DNA of 64,000 bases, from the NCBI RefSeq assembly GCF_001426865.1, contig NZ_LMFO01000001.1, positions 1,156,980 through 1,220,979 on the forward strand. The letters are read 5' to 3'. Below, piece by piece: positions 26,364 through 34,728 of the stretch. How positions within the stretch are numbered: position 1 is the first letter of the stretch; each line of letters begins with the position of its first letter. The notes beneath the pieces are model-generated. The model searched no databases, had not been told where the DNA came from, and saw nothing but the letters and a program-made list of their open reading frames with translations. The position numbers and the translations under genes are program-made. Source of the stretch: Paenibacillus sp. Root52 (GTDB lineage Bacteria > Bacillota > Bacilli > Paenibacillales > Paenibacillaceae).

Positions 26364-27512
26364 ATTCAGAAGTGGTCGCAACTTTTTTATAAAAACACGG
26401 GATTAAACCCCTATGTATGGCTTGTTTTCTTCATTCTGCCGTTCTATTATATCTCCCAATATTCTAAATTGTGGACTTTAGTTACAGGTATTGTCATCAT
26501 CCTGGTGTTCTTTGTGTGTTATCTGCTCGCCTTCATCACCAAGGGCTGGCAGGTCTACATGTGGATCGGACTTTTAATTGCCATTTCCATTACGATGACT
26601 ATCGCCTATGACTATGCTTATTTCTCTTTGTTTCTTGCTTTCTTTATTGGAAATATTAAAAATAAAGCAGGATTCATTACACTATATTCGGTGAATCTAG
26701 GAACCAGTTTTCTGACGATTAATTACGGCTTTATCAATCAAAGCTCATTGCTGCTTAGTCAATTTCCGTTTGTCTTCATCTGTCTCATGGCCTCTATCCT
26801 ACTTCCGGTAAGTACGTATAACAAAAATAAACGTGAACAATTGGAAGGCCAATTGGAAAATGCCAATAAACGTTTAGATGATCTAGTCAAAATGGAAGAA
26901 CGCCAACGGATCGCACGTGATCTACATGATACCCTTGGACAAAAGCTCTCCTTAATCGGTCTCAAAACCGATTTGGCGAAACGTCTGCTTCGTCTGAATC
27001 CAGATCAAGCTGAAATTGAATTGAATGATCTGAGGCAGACGGCAAGCACAGCCCTCAAGGAAGTGCGTGAGATGGTTACAACGATGCGCGGCACTCAGTT
27101 GGTTGACGAATTATTCCGAGCCGAACAAATTCTCAAGGCGGCCTCCATTGAATTTGTATTGGAAGGCAATCCTAAATTGCAGGATACCTCTCAGCTTAAT
27201 GAAAATGTGCTGGGTATGTGTCTGAAGGAAGCTGTTACGAATGTGGTTAAGCATAGTCAGGCAACGGAATGCACCATCCGTCTTCAAGAGACCCCTTCAG
27301 CCAACATTCTGACAGTTCAGGATAATGGCGTAGGTATAGAACGAACACGTAAACAGGATCGGCGCGGTACTGGCATATTAGGCATGAAAGAACGTTTGGA
27401 ATTCGTCAATGGCTGTCTGGATGTTCAATCTGGAGAGGACATGGAAGGAACGCGCATTGCCATCCAAGTACCGAAACTGGTTCGCAAACCGATAAAGGAG
27501 GCAGAACAATGA
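26364..27512 (+). CDS. desK: DesK-like membrane-fluidity sensor histidine kinase (probable ATT start)
   Basis: The protein has five N-terminal membrane helices (from LNPYVWLVFFILPFYYISQY to about residue 145), a coiled-coil linker (EQLEGQLENANKRLDDLVKMEERQR), a HisKA_3 helix (RIARDLHDTLGQKLSLIGLK) and an ATPase domain (CLKEAVTNVVKHSQATEC, DNGVGIE, GTGILGMKERLEF). The only strong ribosome binding site, AAGGAGG at 26348-26354, is 9 nt before an ATT at 26364. A GTG at 26322 has no such site. Starting at ATT places the phospho-His at residue 188, the number known for B. subtilis DesK, and gives 382 residues against 370 there. The start codon itself is inferred. Confidence 0.88.
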   Translation: MQKWSQLFYKNTGLNPYVWLVFFILPFYYISQYSKLWTLVTGIVIILVFFVCYLLAFITKGWQVYMWIGLLIAISITMTIAYDYAYFSLFLAFFIGNIKNKAGFITLYSVNLGTSFLTINYGFINQSSLLLSQFPFVFICLMASILLPVSTYNKNKREQLEGQLENANKRLDDLVKMEERQRIARDLHDTLGQKLSLIGLKTDLAKRLLRLNPDQAEIELNDLRQTASTALKEVREMVTTMRGTQLVDELFRAEQILKAASIEFVLEGNPKLQDTSQLNENVLGMCLKEAVTNVVKHSQATECTIRLQETPSANILTVQDNGVGIERTRKQDRRGTGILGMKERLEFVNGCLDVQSGEDMEGTRIAIQVPKLVRKPIKEAEQ

Positions 27513-28108
27513 TCCGAATCGTAATCGCCGAAGATCAGCGTATGATGTTAGGCGCCTTATCTTCCCTGCTCAATCTGGAGGAGGATATGGAGGTTGTCGG
27601 ACAAGCGGGCAATGGTCAAGAAGCCCTTGGTCTTGTTCAAGAGCTGAAACCGGATATCTGTCTGATGGATATCGAAATGCCTGTCAAAAGCGGTCTGGAG
27701 GCCGCTGAAGAAATGAAAGGTATGAACTGCAAAGTTATTATTCTGACTACGTTTGCGCGAACCGGCTACTTTGAACGTGCTTTGAAAGGCGGCGTCCGTG
27801 GTTATCTACTGAAAGATAGTCCAATTGAGGAGCTGGCTGAAGCGATCCGCCAAGTTATGAACGGACGACGTATCTTTGCACCGGATTTGGTCGACGAGGC
27901 ATATGTGGAAGAGAATCCTCTCACCGAACGTGAGCACGCTGTACTCGGTCTAATGGCAGATGGGAAGAATACCAAGGAAATTGCAGGTCATTTATTTATA
28001 ACAACAGGAACGGTACGCAACTATATTTCCATTATTCTCAACAAACTGAATGCAAGCAACCGCATTGAAGCCATCACTCGATCCAAGGAAAAGGGCTGGT
28101 TCAAATGA
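27509..28108 (+). CDS. desR: DesR-like response regulator
   Basis: The 199-residue protein has a receiver domain with acidic residues ED at 8-9, phospho-acceptor Asp54 (CLMDIEMP) and Lys in LLKDSP. A NarL-type helix-turn-helix follows (LTEREHAVLGLMADGKNTKEIAGHLFITTGTVRNYISIILNKLNASNRIEAI). The ATG overlaps the desK stop (ATGA), with AAAGGAGG upstream. In B. subtilis, phosphorylated DesR dimers activate des. The inverted repeat at 24981-25033 is the candidate site here. Confidence 0.93.
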   Translation: MIRIVIAEDQRMMLGALSSLLNLEEDMEVVGQAGNGQEALGLVQELKPDICLMDIEMPVKSGLEAAEEMKGMNCKVIILTTFARTGYFERALKGGVRGYLLKDSPIEELAEAIRQVMNGRRIFAPDLVDEAYVEENPLTEREHAVLGLMADGKNTKEIAGHLFITTGTVRNYISIILNKLNASNRIEAITRSKEKGWFK

Positions 28109-28140
28109 AAGAACCGCTTCAACCCATTAAGAACAAAATA

Positions 28141-28194
28141 AAAGCTTGGTCAGGAAATGGGGTCAGTCCCCTAATTCCTGCCAAGCTTTTTTTA
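28141..28194 (+). terminator. Terminator of the des-desKR cluster
   Basis: AAAGCTTGG plus CAGGAA pairs with TTCCTG plus CCAAGCTTT and is followed by seven T residues. An A-rich left flank means it may also stop transcripts coming from the lipoprotein gene on the other strand. Confidence 0.9.
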
Positions 28195-28254
28195 TCGGAT
28201 CTTCTGATTACAAGCATTCTTACCCATGCCTTTTAGGATACCAGAGTAATGATC

Positions 28255-29181
28255 TTATTTCACAGATGCCACAATACCTAGCGCTTCATTGGGTACCAAT
28301 GAAGTCTTCAATTGGTGAATTTGCTGACCATTCTGCCATGAAATAACAACATTCACCGATTTACCGCCACTCGGATAATTCACGCTAACGAATCCCTTGT
28401 CTTTCGGTGCTGGTAAGGTATGTGACTCCAGATATTCCACCATCTTCTTCGCGATGCCAGGATTGTTCATATTATCCTCTGATACAGAGCGGATCTGTAG
28501 TGTCCATCTACCTTCCATCCACGTCAGGTACTGGCTGCCAGCTGCACCTTCGACCATGCCCTTAATGCCGTGACCAAGATCAACCATCATCTCCTGTGGG
28601 ATGTTGTTCAGATCCGTTTCAGGGAAAATCCCTGTGGAATCTGGATCCTTGTAAGTCTTGACTTCGTAGGATGCCAACGGTGTTAGACCACTACTGGAGG
28701 AAAGCGATGAATCATTAACGGGTAGAGCCTTATCCGTAGCATAAAAGTTAACTTGAAAATCAGTAGCCGTATTAGTCTCAACATATGCGCCTAAGTGTTT
28801 TCCTTTTTCTAAGTTGAATGCCGTTGGCACTACTACATTTTTCATTTTCGCTTGAGAACGTACTTCCTTCACTACATCACTAATATTGGCTTCATGCTGT
28901 GTAGTCCCTGTATTTTCAGTCTTCGTTCCTGATGTTCCTGCATCAGAAGTCGTAGTGGTATTTCCATTAGACGTGTCTGTGTTACTCGTTGCTCCCCCTG
29001 CATTTCCTTGACTAACGGCGGAGTCCATACTGTTGTTTCCTGAGCCGACTTGCTCCCCAGTCGTTGCCGAAGGTGTCTGCTCTGCTGCTGATGTATTAGT
29101 GTCTTGACCGCCACATCCAGCAAGCGCAAGGAGAACTGCTGTCGTAACAGGAATAATGACCCAGCGTTTTTGTTTTCTCAT
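28255..29181 (-). CDS. Secreted lipoprotein of unknown function
   Basis: The 308-residue protein has a lipoprotein signal peptide ending LALAGC (Cys at about residue 23). A Thr/Ser/Asn-rich low-complexity linker of about 70 residues precedes a globular domain (about 100-308) that I do not recognise. GAGGAGG lies upstream of the ATG. The gene follows the polysaccharide deacetylase gene by 55 bp on the same strand, so both are probably cotranscribed and act at the cell envelope. Confidence 0.75.
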   Translation of the reverse strand: MRKQKRWVIIPVTTAVLLALAGCGGQDTNTSAAEQTPSATTGEQVGSGNNSMDSAVSQGNAGGATSNTDTSNGNTTTTSDAGTSGTKTENTGTTQHEANISDVVKEVRSQAKMKNVVVPTAFNLEKGKHLGAYVETNTATDFQVNFYATDKALPVNDSSLSSSSGLTPLASYEVKTYKDPDSTGIFPETDLNNIPQEMMVDLGHGIKGMVEGAAGSQYLTWMEGRWTLQIRSVSEDNMNNPGIAKKMVEYLESHTLPAPKDKGFVSVNYPSGGKSVNVVISWQNGQQIHQLKTSLVPNEALGIVASVK

Positions 29182-29236
29182 GTTGTGTTCCTCCTCGATC
29201 CGTTCTTGAATGTCATTACTTCATCGTTAGTATGTC

Positions 29237-29974
29237 TTATCGTTTGTCGTTCCAGAAGTTCACCGGTTGCACACTCTTGTTCAACACTTCGAATTGGTAC
29301 CCCTCGGATTTGAGGGTTTGCAACACTTTCGGTAACACCTTCAAAGTCGCCTCCTGGTCGTGCATCAGCACAATTGGAGTTGTTCCACTCTTTTGCACCG
29401 TATGAATCTGCTTCATTACACTGTTGTATACTCTCTGATGGTCTTTCTTGTATTTCCAATCCTCAGAGTCTACATTCCAATCCCACATATGAAATCCACC
29501 CTGTGCAAGCATTACGTTCCGATATGGAGCTTTCATATATGGCTTACTACCATATGGTGTACGAACCAAACTTGTTTTGACACCAGCCACCTTATTCAAA
29601 CTGACGTTGGCTTGTTGCATTTCTTTCAGGGCAGTATAAGGAGTTTTGTAAAATTTACCCGGAACATGTGTTACGCCATGAAGACCTAAGCCATGCCCGT
29701 CAGCAACGATACGCTTCGTCGCTTTTGGATAGGTTTCCATGTGAGGGCCGAGCATGAAGAACGTTGCTTTTGCATGATATTGATCGAGAATATCTAAAAG
29801 CTGACCCGTATGTGCTGTTGGTCCATCGTCGAATGTCAGATATATGATTTTGCTTTTAGCCTTAGCTCCGTTATCTTTCGAAGAAGCTTTGGCAGAAACC
29901 GACTGTGGTAGAAGTAATGGAATAATAAGTAGAATAGCAAGTGCGGTGATCCATGATCTGCGGATATGTAACAT
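29237..29974 (-). CDS. Polysaccharide (peptidoglycan/chitin-like) deacetylase, NodB domain
   Basis: The 245-residue protein has an N-terminal signal peptide (ALAILLIIPLLLPQSVSAKA) and a complete NodB catalytic set: TFDDGP (catalytic Asp plus metal Asp), LGLHGVTH (metal His pair), VRTPYG (Arg motif), MWDWNVDSEDW, and LMHDQ with the catalytic His. It would remove acetyl groups from N-acetylated wall glycans outside the membrane. The exact substrate (MurNAc, GlcNAc or chitin oligomers) cannot be assigned. AAGGGAGA lies before the ATG. It is the first gene of a unit with the lipoprotein. Confidence 0.9.
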   Translation of the reverse strand: MLHIRRSWITALAILLIIPLLLPQSVSAKASSKDNGAKAKSKIIYLTFDDGPTAHTGQLLDILDQYHAKATFFMLGPHMETYPKATKRIVADGHGLGLHGVTHVPGKFYKTPYTALKEMQQANVSLNKVAGVKTSLVRTPYGSKPYMKAPYRNVMLAQGGFHMWDWNVDSEDWKYKKDHQRVYNSVMKQIHTVQKSGTTPIVLMHDQEATLKVLPKVLQTLKSEGYQFEVLNKSVQPVNFWNDKR

Positions 29975-30090
29975 AAATTAAAGTCTCCCTTGTGTCTTGT
30001 ATTTCCCCGGGTGTCGAAATTTCTCTCACTGCATCCCTTGGCGATTAACACCAATTCTATCAAGAAAGATGCCTATCAATCTCGCTTTAA

Positions 30091-30119
30091 ATGCTACGTT
30101 CGAGTTACACTTTTGTCAG
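30091..30119 (-). promoter_or_regulatory. Candidate promoter of the deacetylase-lipoprotein unit
   Basis: On the minus strand, CTGACA (30114-30119) and TAGCAT (30091-30096) are 17 bp apart, about 115 bp upstream of the deacetylase ATG. The rest of the 392-bp gap (29975-30366) is AT-rich and otherwise shows only the ferritin terminator. Confidence 0.3.
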
Positions 30120-30262
30120 ATTAACCGAAAAAATAAAACGAAAATGATAGATTTGAGTTGAATAATGCCCTGAAGGATAAATAAATAATTACATAATATT
30201 CTATTAACCTAATTTGACCCATTTGATAGACTCAGTAAAATTAAATCAGTATACAACGCAAA

Positions 30263-30286
30263 GAAGCCTGCATAGCGCAGGCCTCT
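30263..30286 (-). terminator. Terminator of the ferritin gene
   Basis: GCCTGC (30266-30271) pairs with GCAGGC (30277-30282), with flanking AGA/TCT. On the minus strand TTCTTTGCG follows. Confidence 0.65.
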
Positions 30287-30366
30287 TGTATGTAAATCTA
30301 TGTTCGCTCAAGCTCAGACGGATTCATATCATTCTCACATCACTTGAGCCGAATGTATCGAACCAT

Positions 30367-30870
30367 TCACTCTGCTGGAGCTGTAAATGAACGTTTAGCA
30401 AATTCAGCATCTAGCATATAGAATGCATTACTGTCTTTCTCGATACGACGAAGCTTTTGAATGATATTGTCAAACAACGCCTCTTCTTCCACCTGCTCAT
30501 CAATGAACCATTTCAGGAAATACATTGTTGCATGTTCACGCTCGTTCAATGCAATGTCCGCCAAATTGTAGAACTTTTTCGTATTTTGTTGTTCATGGGC
30601 ATAACCATGCTCGAACACATCCAACATGGAAGAATACTCATTCTTCGGTTCAGGCAATGCCGCAAGTGTTGCACGTTGTCCACGGTCATTCAAGAATTTG
30701 TAGATTTTCATACCGTGAAAACGTTCCTCTTCTGCTTGTACAATGAAGAAGTTAGCAAAACCGTCAAGACTTTTGCTGGAACAGTATGCAGCCATTGCAA
30801 GATATACATGAGCTGAATAAAACTCAAAATTCATCTGTTCATTCAGCGCTTCTGTCAGTTCTTTACTCAT
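30367..30870 (-). CDS. Ferritin, non-heme
   Basis: The 167-residue protein is a full-length bacterial ferritin (FtnA type). It is all-helical, with ferroxidase-type Glu and His residues in NEQMNFEFYSAHVYLAMAAYC, VQAEEERFHGMKIYKFLNDRG and LADIALNEREHATMYFLKWFIDEQVEEE. Subunits form a 24-mer shell that oxidises Fe(II) and stores Fe(III). It is a single gene with its own terminator. No Fur or PerR box was recognised near it. Confidence 0.94.
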   Translation of the reverse strand: MSKELTEALNEQMNFEFYSAHVYLAMAAYCSSKSLDGFANFFIVQAEEERFHGMKIYKFLNDRGQRATLAALPEPKNEYSSMLDVFEHGYAHEQQNTKKFYNLADIALNEREHATMYFLKWFIDEQVEEEALFDNIIQKLRRIEKDSNAFYMLDAEFAKRSFTAPAE

Positions 30871-31041
30871 TGTGAATACACCTCTTACTTTCTCTCGGGA
30901 TGTTCCTATCTTACCATATTGTGCATAGGACTAACATTGTTTTTCTACAAAATTCGTCAATGACTAGACGCTGGTTTCTCCTATATAATGTCATAGTTAC
31001 ATGTTCACTATTCCCACCTAGAAAGCAGGTACATCTCTCTT

Positions 31042-32301
31042 ATGCAATCACCAACCGAGCTCAAAAAAACCATTGGTATGCCACAAGCTGTAGCGCTGTA
31101 TGTTAGTGCCGTACTCGGTTCGGGTGTCTTAATTGTCCCTGGCCTTGCTGCTGAGCTAGCTGGACCGGCTTCGCTATTAGCCTGGGGAGGGATGGTTCTG
31201 CTTATCCTTCCACTCGCTTTGTCCATGGGTCTTCTCTCCGCCCGTTATCCGAATGCAGGTGGTGTGTCCCATTTCGTTACACTTGCTTTTGGCTCACGGG
31301 CAGGAACGATGATCGGCTGGTTTTTCCTCATGTCCGTGCCCATCGGTGCTCCGGTCGCTTCACTAACCGGTGCAGGCTATATGACGGCTGCTCTTGGACT
31401 GGGTGAAGGTGCTCGTATCGCCATTGCCGCCATGATGTTAACGGTAGGGCTCCTCATTAATATCGTCGGTATGCAGCTCGCGGGCAAAGTTCAAATCGGC
31501 GTTGTCATCGCAATTGTTGCTGTGCTTATCATGACCTTTATCCTCGCTGTGCCTCATTTGAATTCCAATCATTTTAAACCCTTTGTGCCCCAGGGGTGGA
31601 TAAGTGTAGGACAAGCAGGAGCCATACTATTCTGGTGTTTCAACGGCTGGGAGGCTGTATCTCATCTCTCTGAGGAGTTTACCGATCCCCGAAAGGCCGC
31701 GATCAAAGGTGTGACCATTGCCGCCATTGTTGTCGGCATACTCTATTTCCTAACGGCTCTTGCCACAGTAGGTACTCAGAGTTATCTGCATGGGGGAGCA
31801 GACGTTTCTCTTGTGTGGATTATTAGTCAAGCGCTTGGCTCTTGGGGGAGCTTAATTGCAGGTTTAACGGGAGTATTTATCTGCACAGCTACGGTCATCG
31901 CTTATACCGGTGCTGCTTCCCGCGTGGCATTTGCACTAGCGAGACAAGGCGCTGCACCGCAATGGTTAACTCGTCTATCCGGTCGTTTCCATACGCCAAT
32001 TGCGGCACTCGGTTTTCTGGCCATCTGTTTTATCCTCGTTCTCGGCATTTATGGATCGGGACTGGTTTCCTTAACCACACTGATCCAGCTTCCGAACGCA
32101 ACCTTTATCCTAACCTATCTAGGAGGTTGCGCTGCAGGGATTCGATTACTTAGAGGCAATCGTACTGGAGTCGTCATAAGTTGGGTCTCTTTCATCGCTA
32201 CAGCGATCATTTTTCCTTTTGCAGGCTGGGCGGTATTATATCCGGTAGTTATCATCATTCTTTATGGGCTACTTAGTCGTAATCGAAAGGCAATCCAATG
32301 A
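31042..32301 (+). CDS. APC family amino-acid transporter, YjeH type
   Basis: The 419-residue protein has about twelve membrane helices. The N-terminal helix 1 motif GSGVLIVPGLAAELAGPASLLAW and the ARYPNAGGVSHFVTLAFGSRAGTMIGWFFLMSVPIGAPVA stretch resemble E. coli YjeH, an exporter of methionine and branched-chain amino acids. FWCFNGWEAVSHLSEEFTDPRKAAIKG also matches. Direction and substrate here are inferred. The ribosome binding site is weak (AGG about 14 nt upstream). It is a single gene, followed by a hairpin that mainly serves the convergent small gene. Confidence 0.85.
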   Translation: MQSPTELKKTIGMPQAVALYVSAVLGSGVLIVPGLAAELAGPASLLAWGGMVLLILPLALSMGLLSARYPNAGGVSHFVTLAFGSRAGTMIGWFFLMSVPIGAPVASLTGAGYMTAALGLGEGARIAIAAMMLTVGLLINIVGMQLAGKVQIGVVIAIVAVLIMTFILAVPHLNSNHFKPFVPQGWISVGQAGAILFWCFNGWEAVSHLSEEFTDPRKAAIKGVTIAAIVVGILYFLTALATVGTQSYLHGGADVSLVWIISQALGSWGSLIAGLTGVFICTATVIAYTGAASRVAFALARQGAAPQWLTRLSGRFHTPIAALGFLAICFILVLGIYGSGLVSLTTLIQLPNATFILTYLGGCAAGIRLLRGNRTGVVISWVSFIATAIIFPFAGWAVLYPVVIIILYGLLSRNRKAIQ

Positions 32302-32316
32302 ACCCAGTATACAAAA

Positions 32317-32341
32317 AAGCTCTGCCTCGGCGGCAGAGCTT
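32317..32341 (-). terminator. Terminator between convergent genes, T-run on the minus strand
   Basis: AAGCTCTGCC pairs perfectly with GGCAGAGCTT around a TCGGC loop. On the minus strand the stem is followed by six T residues, so it ends the YjcZ-like transcript. Confidence 0.8.
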
Positions 32342-32360
32342 ACTTCATTCCATTATGCAA

Positions 32361-32480
32361 TTATACCAAGAACGCTTTGGAGATGATAACCAACAGGATG
32401 AACAGAACCAAAATGGCACCTACAGAAGTGAAACCTCCGTATCCGTAGCCTCTAGTGTCTCCACCTAATACTTCGCTCAT
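32361..32480 (-). CDS. YjcZ family sporulation-associated small protein
   Basis: The 39-residue protein has a Gly/Tyr-rich N-terminus (GDTRGYGYGGFTS) followed by one hydrophobic helix (VGAILVLFILLVIISKAFLV), the typical layout of YjcZ/YuzJ-type small proteins of spore-forming Bacillales. ATG at 32480 is preceded by AGGAGG, 8 nt away. It has its own terminator and a sporulation-like -10 element upstream. Its function is unknown. Confidence 0.85.
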   Translation of the reverse strand: MSEVLGGDTRGYGYGGFTSVGAILVLFILLVIISKAFLV

Positions 32481-32511
32481 TGACCGTACCTCCTCTGCAA
32501 CAGGTATGGGT

Positions 32512-32520
32512 TATCTTATG
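32512..32520 (-). promoter_or_regulatory. Mother-cell sigma-type -10 element before the yjcZ-like gene
   Basis: On the minus strand, CATAAGATA matches the sigma-K -10 form CATANNNTA and lies 31 bp upstream of the ATG. The -35 region is weak, so the factor (sigma-E or sigma-K) cannot be told. Confidence 0.4.
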
Positions 32521-32575
32521 CAGGATGGAGGATTTTGACAAGGCGAATATCCCTAATTTTAAATGTTGGGCTATT

Positions 32576-32836
32576 TTACATAAACCTGGGTGAATCTACA
32601 CGCATAATATCCAAGAAAGGAACCTTAGCCATAAACTCCTCATCGGTATGCTCTACATGCACCAGCCTTGTACGTGAATCAAGCTTGACAATAACGCCTC
32701 GAACCTGCTCTGCCTTCCCCCATACCGTCAACAATACCTCTGAACGCTCATGGTAGGCTTCGACCAGTTGATTGCCCAGCTCCTCAAGTTCAAACTCATC
32801 CCGCGTGGGTCTCTTTGCAACCTTTGCTTTTGCCAA
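32576..32836 (-). CDS. YolD-like family protein
   Basis: The 86-residue protein matches the YolD-like family pattern: RPTRDEFELEELGNQLVEAYHERSEVLLTVWGKAEQVRGVIVKLDSRTRLVHVEH..EE...VPFLDIMRVDSP. In other bacilli yolD is often next to uvrX-type Y-family polymerases, but none is seen here. TTG at 32836 follows AGGAGG by about 7 nt. Confidence 0.8.
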   Translation of the reverse strand: MAKAKVAKRPTRDEFELEELGNQLVEAYHERSEVLLTVWGKAEQVRGVIVKLDSRTRLVHVEHTDEEFMAKVPFLDIMRVDSPRFM

Positions 32837-33033
32837 AATACGACCTCCTCTACAACTAATCCGGTATCCCGATCCGCAGGGTGATTACTGCAGGCATATT
32901 CAATTAGTATACCATTCATTTACGCTCGTGTAATGTTTTGGCGAAGATTCGAAGGTCACAAATGTTGAACAAGTTCTGGAAGCAACCAACTTACTTAAGA
33001 TGACTCAACTATGGTTTGAAAACCTCGTTGGTG

Positions 33034-34728
33034 CTATTCGTCTGTTTCTTCCACTAAAATCGTATATTCATTGGAAAAAGACTGCCCTATTCTGCGCTGT
33101 CCTCTCCATTCATAAGAATAATTCGCCGTTAGCGAACCTTGCTGCTTCGTTATATCTCCATCAGAGGTGATTTGAACAACATACGAGAGCTCTTTCTCCT
33201 TACCTGGCTCCAAATCTCCTAAATGTAGATTTCGTGGTGTGGAATATTCGGAAATATTTAATTGTAGCTCTCCCTGGGCGCGCCCAACCCACCTAGCTCC
33301 CGGCGGCAATATATCCGTTAATTGTACGCGCGCAGGCCAAGTGCCAATATTGGTAACTCGAACATGGAAGACGACCTCCCCACCTGCTTCAACAAGTGTC
33401 GGAGACACCTCCACATAGACTGTAATTATGGGAACCTTTAATTGAATGGATGCATCATTCGACATCACTATCCGCTGTACATTTCGCGAATCAGGCAATC
33501 GAAACGTATAGAGCAGACGAGCCTGATTAACAATCTCAAACTGCTGAGGATTCACTTGATCTATTCCCATAAGTTGTGCCTCGAACTGAATATGCATGGT
33601 AGAGCGCGCAGTCAGCGTTCCTAGATTGAATCCTTGAGTCGGATTGGCACCGGGTCGTTTGACTCCGTTCCAACCAAGACTGCCTTCAACAAATCTCACT
33701 CCCTTGGGTAGTACATCCAGCATGGTCGCATCTACTGCGTAACGACTCTCGTTTGCAACCGTAATGTCATAACATACGATCTCCTCCACCGTCGCGAGCT
33801 CTGGAGTCACCGTTTTGCTGATGGAAATTCGAGGCTGAATGACCTCAAGTGTAACTGCATTGGAGGAGACCGTCTCTCGCTGACCCGATGAAAGGTAACT
33901 TAGATTCGCCTGACTTGTAATCCCTTCTGTGTCCAGTACAGCTATCACTTGGGCGCGGTATTGAATCTGTATCGAACGTTCTGGTAACACATCCCCAATC
34001 AAGATTCCCGAATCTGGTGTCATCTGAGGAACGAACATGTCATTCACAACAACACTTCCAGGAATAAATTGAATCCCTGAAGGTAATACGACTGTTACTT
34101 GAGCATCTGTCGCGGTTACGAATCCAGGATTACGTACAATGATGTTATACGTTACGATGTCGCCTGGAAAAGTCTGAACACGGTCTGCTTGCAGAGCAAT
34201 CTCAAGACGCGGGGAGACGAGACTGACCTCCACCGTGTTCGACCTCTCCTCCCCCCTGTACGCTCTCCCCTCCGATGTTACAAACTCATAACGAACAAGT
34301 GCCTGGTTCAGTAACTTCAAACTTTCGGGTAAACGAATAATCATCACTTGAAAATGGAACCGCAGCCTCGCTCCAGGTGCTATCTCGCTCGGTGGCAAGC
34401 CTTGTTCTGGCGATGAACCAGGCAAAGGAATTCCATCACGAAGCACGCTATTGGGCAATAAAGCAGTCTCAGCCGATAGCTGATCTGTGACATATACGGT
34501 AGCCGTGCGATTGCCAGAGTTGACGATTTCAATTAGATAGATCAAGGACTGACCCAATGTAGCTACCTTGGAACTGCATTGCTTATGAACTTCCAGTCTC
34601 GGCCCAACCCACGGTGTAACGACCGTATTCGAATAAGCGACCTGCTCCTGTTCTGCTGTACCTGAATTGAATCGAACCAATGATTGATTCTGCAGCCAAT
34701 GCGACCACGAATCGGAAGTCGAACTCAT
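33034..34728 (-). CDS. DUF11 repeat protein, 564 residues, second gene of a pair
   Basis: Four successive β-sandwich repeats of about 115-125 residues cover most of the protein. Each begins like RLEV/PRLEIALQADRVQTFPGDIVTYNIIVRNPG, carries a tD.LP.G..fv.gS.. block and ends GdlepG.....y...V. No signal peptide, membrane helix, sortase motif or SLH domain is seen at either end. Two Cys occur (HKQCSS, EEIVCYDI). The ATG overlaps the stop of the giant DUF11 gene (ATGA), so the two are translationally coupled and probably work in the same structure. DUF11 modules occur in surface and adhesin-like proteins. A precise role is not known. Confidence 0.85.
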   Translation of the reverse strand: MSSTSDSWSHWLQNQSLVRFNSGTAEQEQVAYSNTVVTPWVGPRLEVHKQCSSKVATLGQSLIYLIEIVNSGNRTATVYVTDQLSAETALLPNSVLRDGIPLPGSSPEQGLPPSEIAPGARLRFHFQVMIIRLPESLKLLNQALVRYEFVTSEGRAYRGEERSNTVEVSLVSPRLEIALQADRVQTFPGDIVTYNIIVRNPGFVTATDAQVTVVLPSGIQFIPGSVVVNDMFVPQMTPDSGILIGDVLPERSIQIQYRAQVIAVLDTEGITSQANLSYLSSGQRETVSSNAVTLEVIQPRISISKTVTPELATVEEIVCYDITVANESRYAVDATMLDVLPKGVRFVEGSLGWNGVKRPGANPTQGFNLGTLTARSTMHIQFEAQLMGIDQVNPQQFEIVNQARLLYTFRLPDSRNVQRIVMSNDASIQLKVPIITVYVEVSPTLVEAGGEVVFHVRVTNIGTWPARVQLTDILPPGARWVGRAQGELQLNISEYSTPRNLHLGDLEPGKEKELSYVVQITSDGDITKQQGSLTANYSYEWRGQRRIGQSFSNEYTILVEETDE

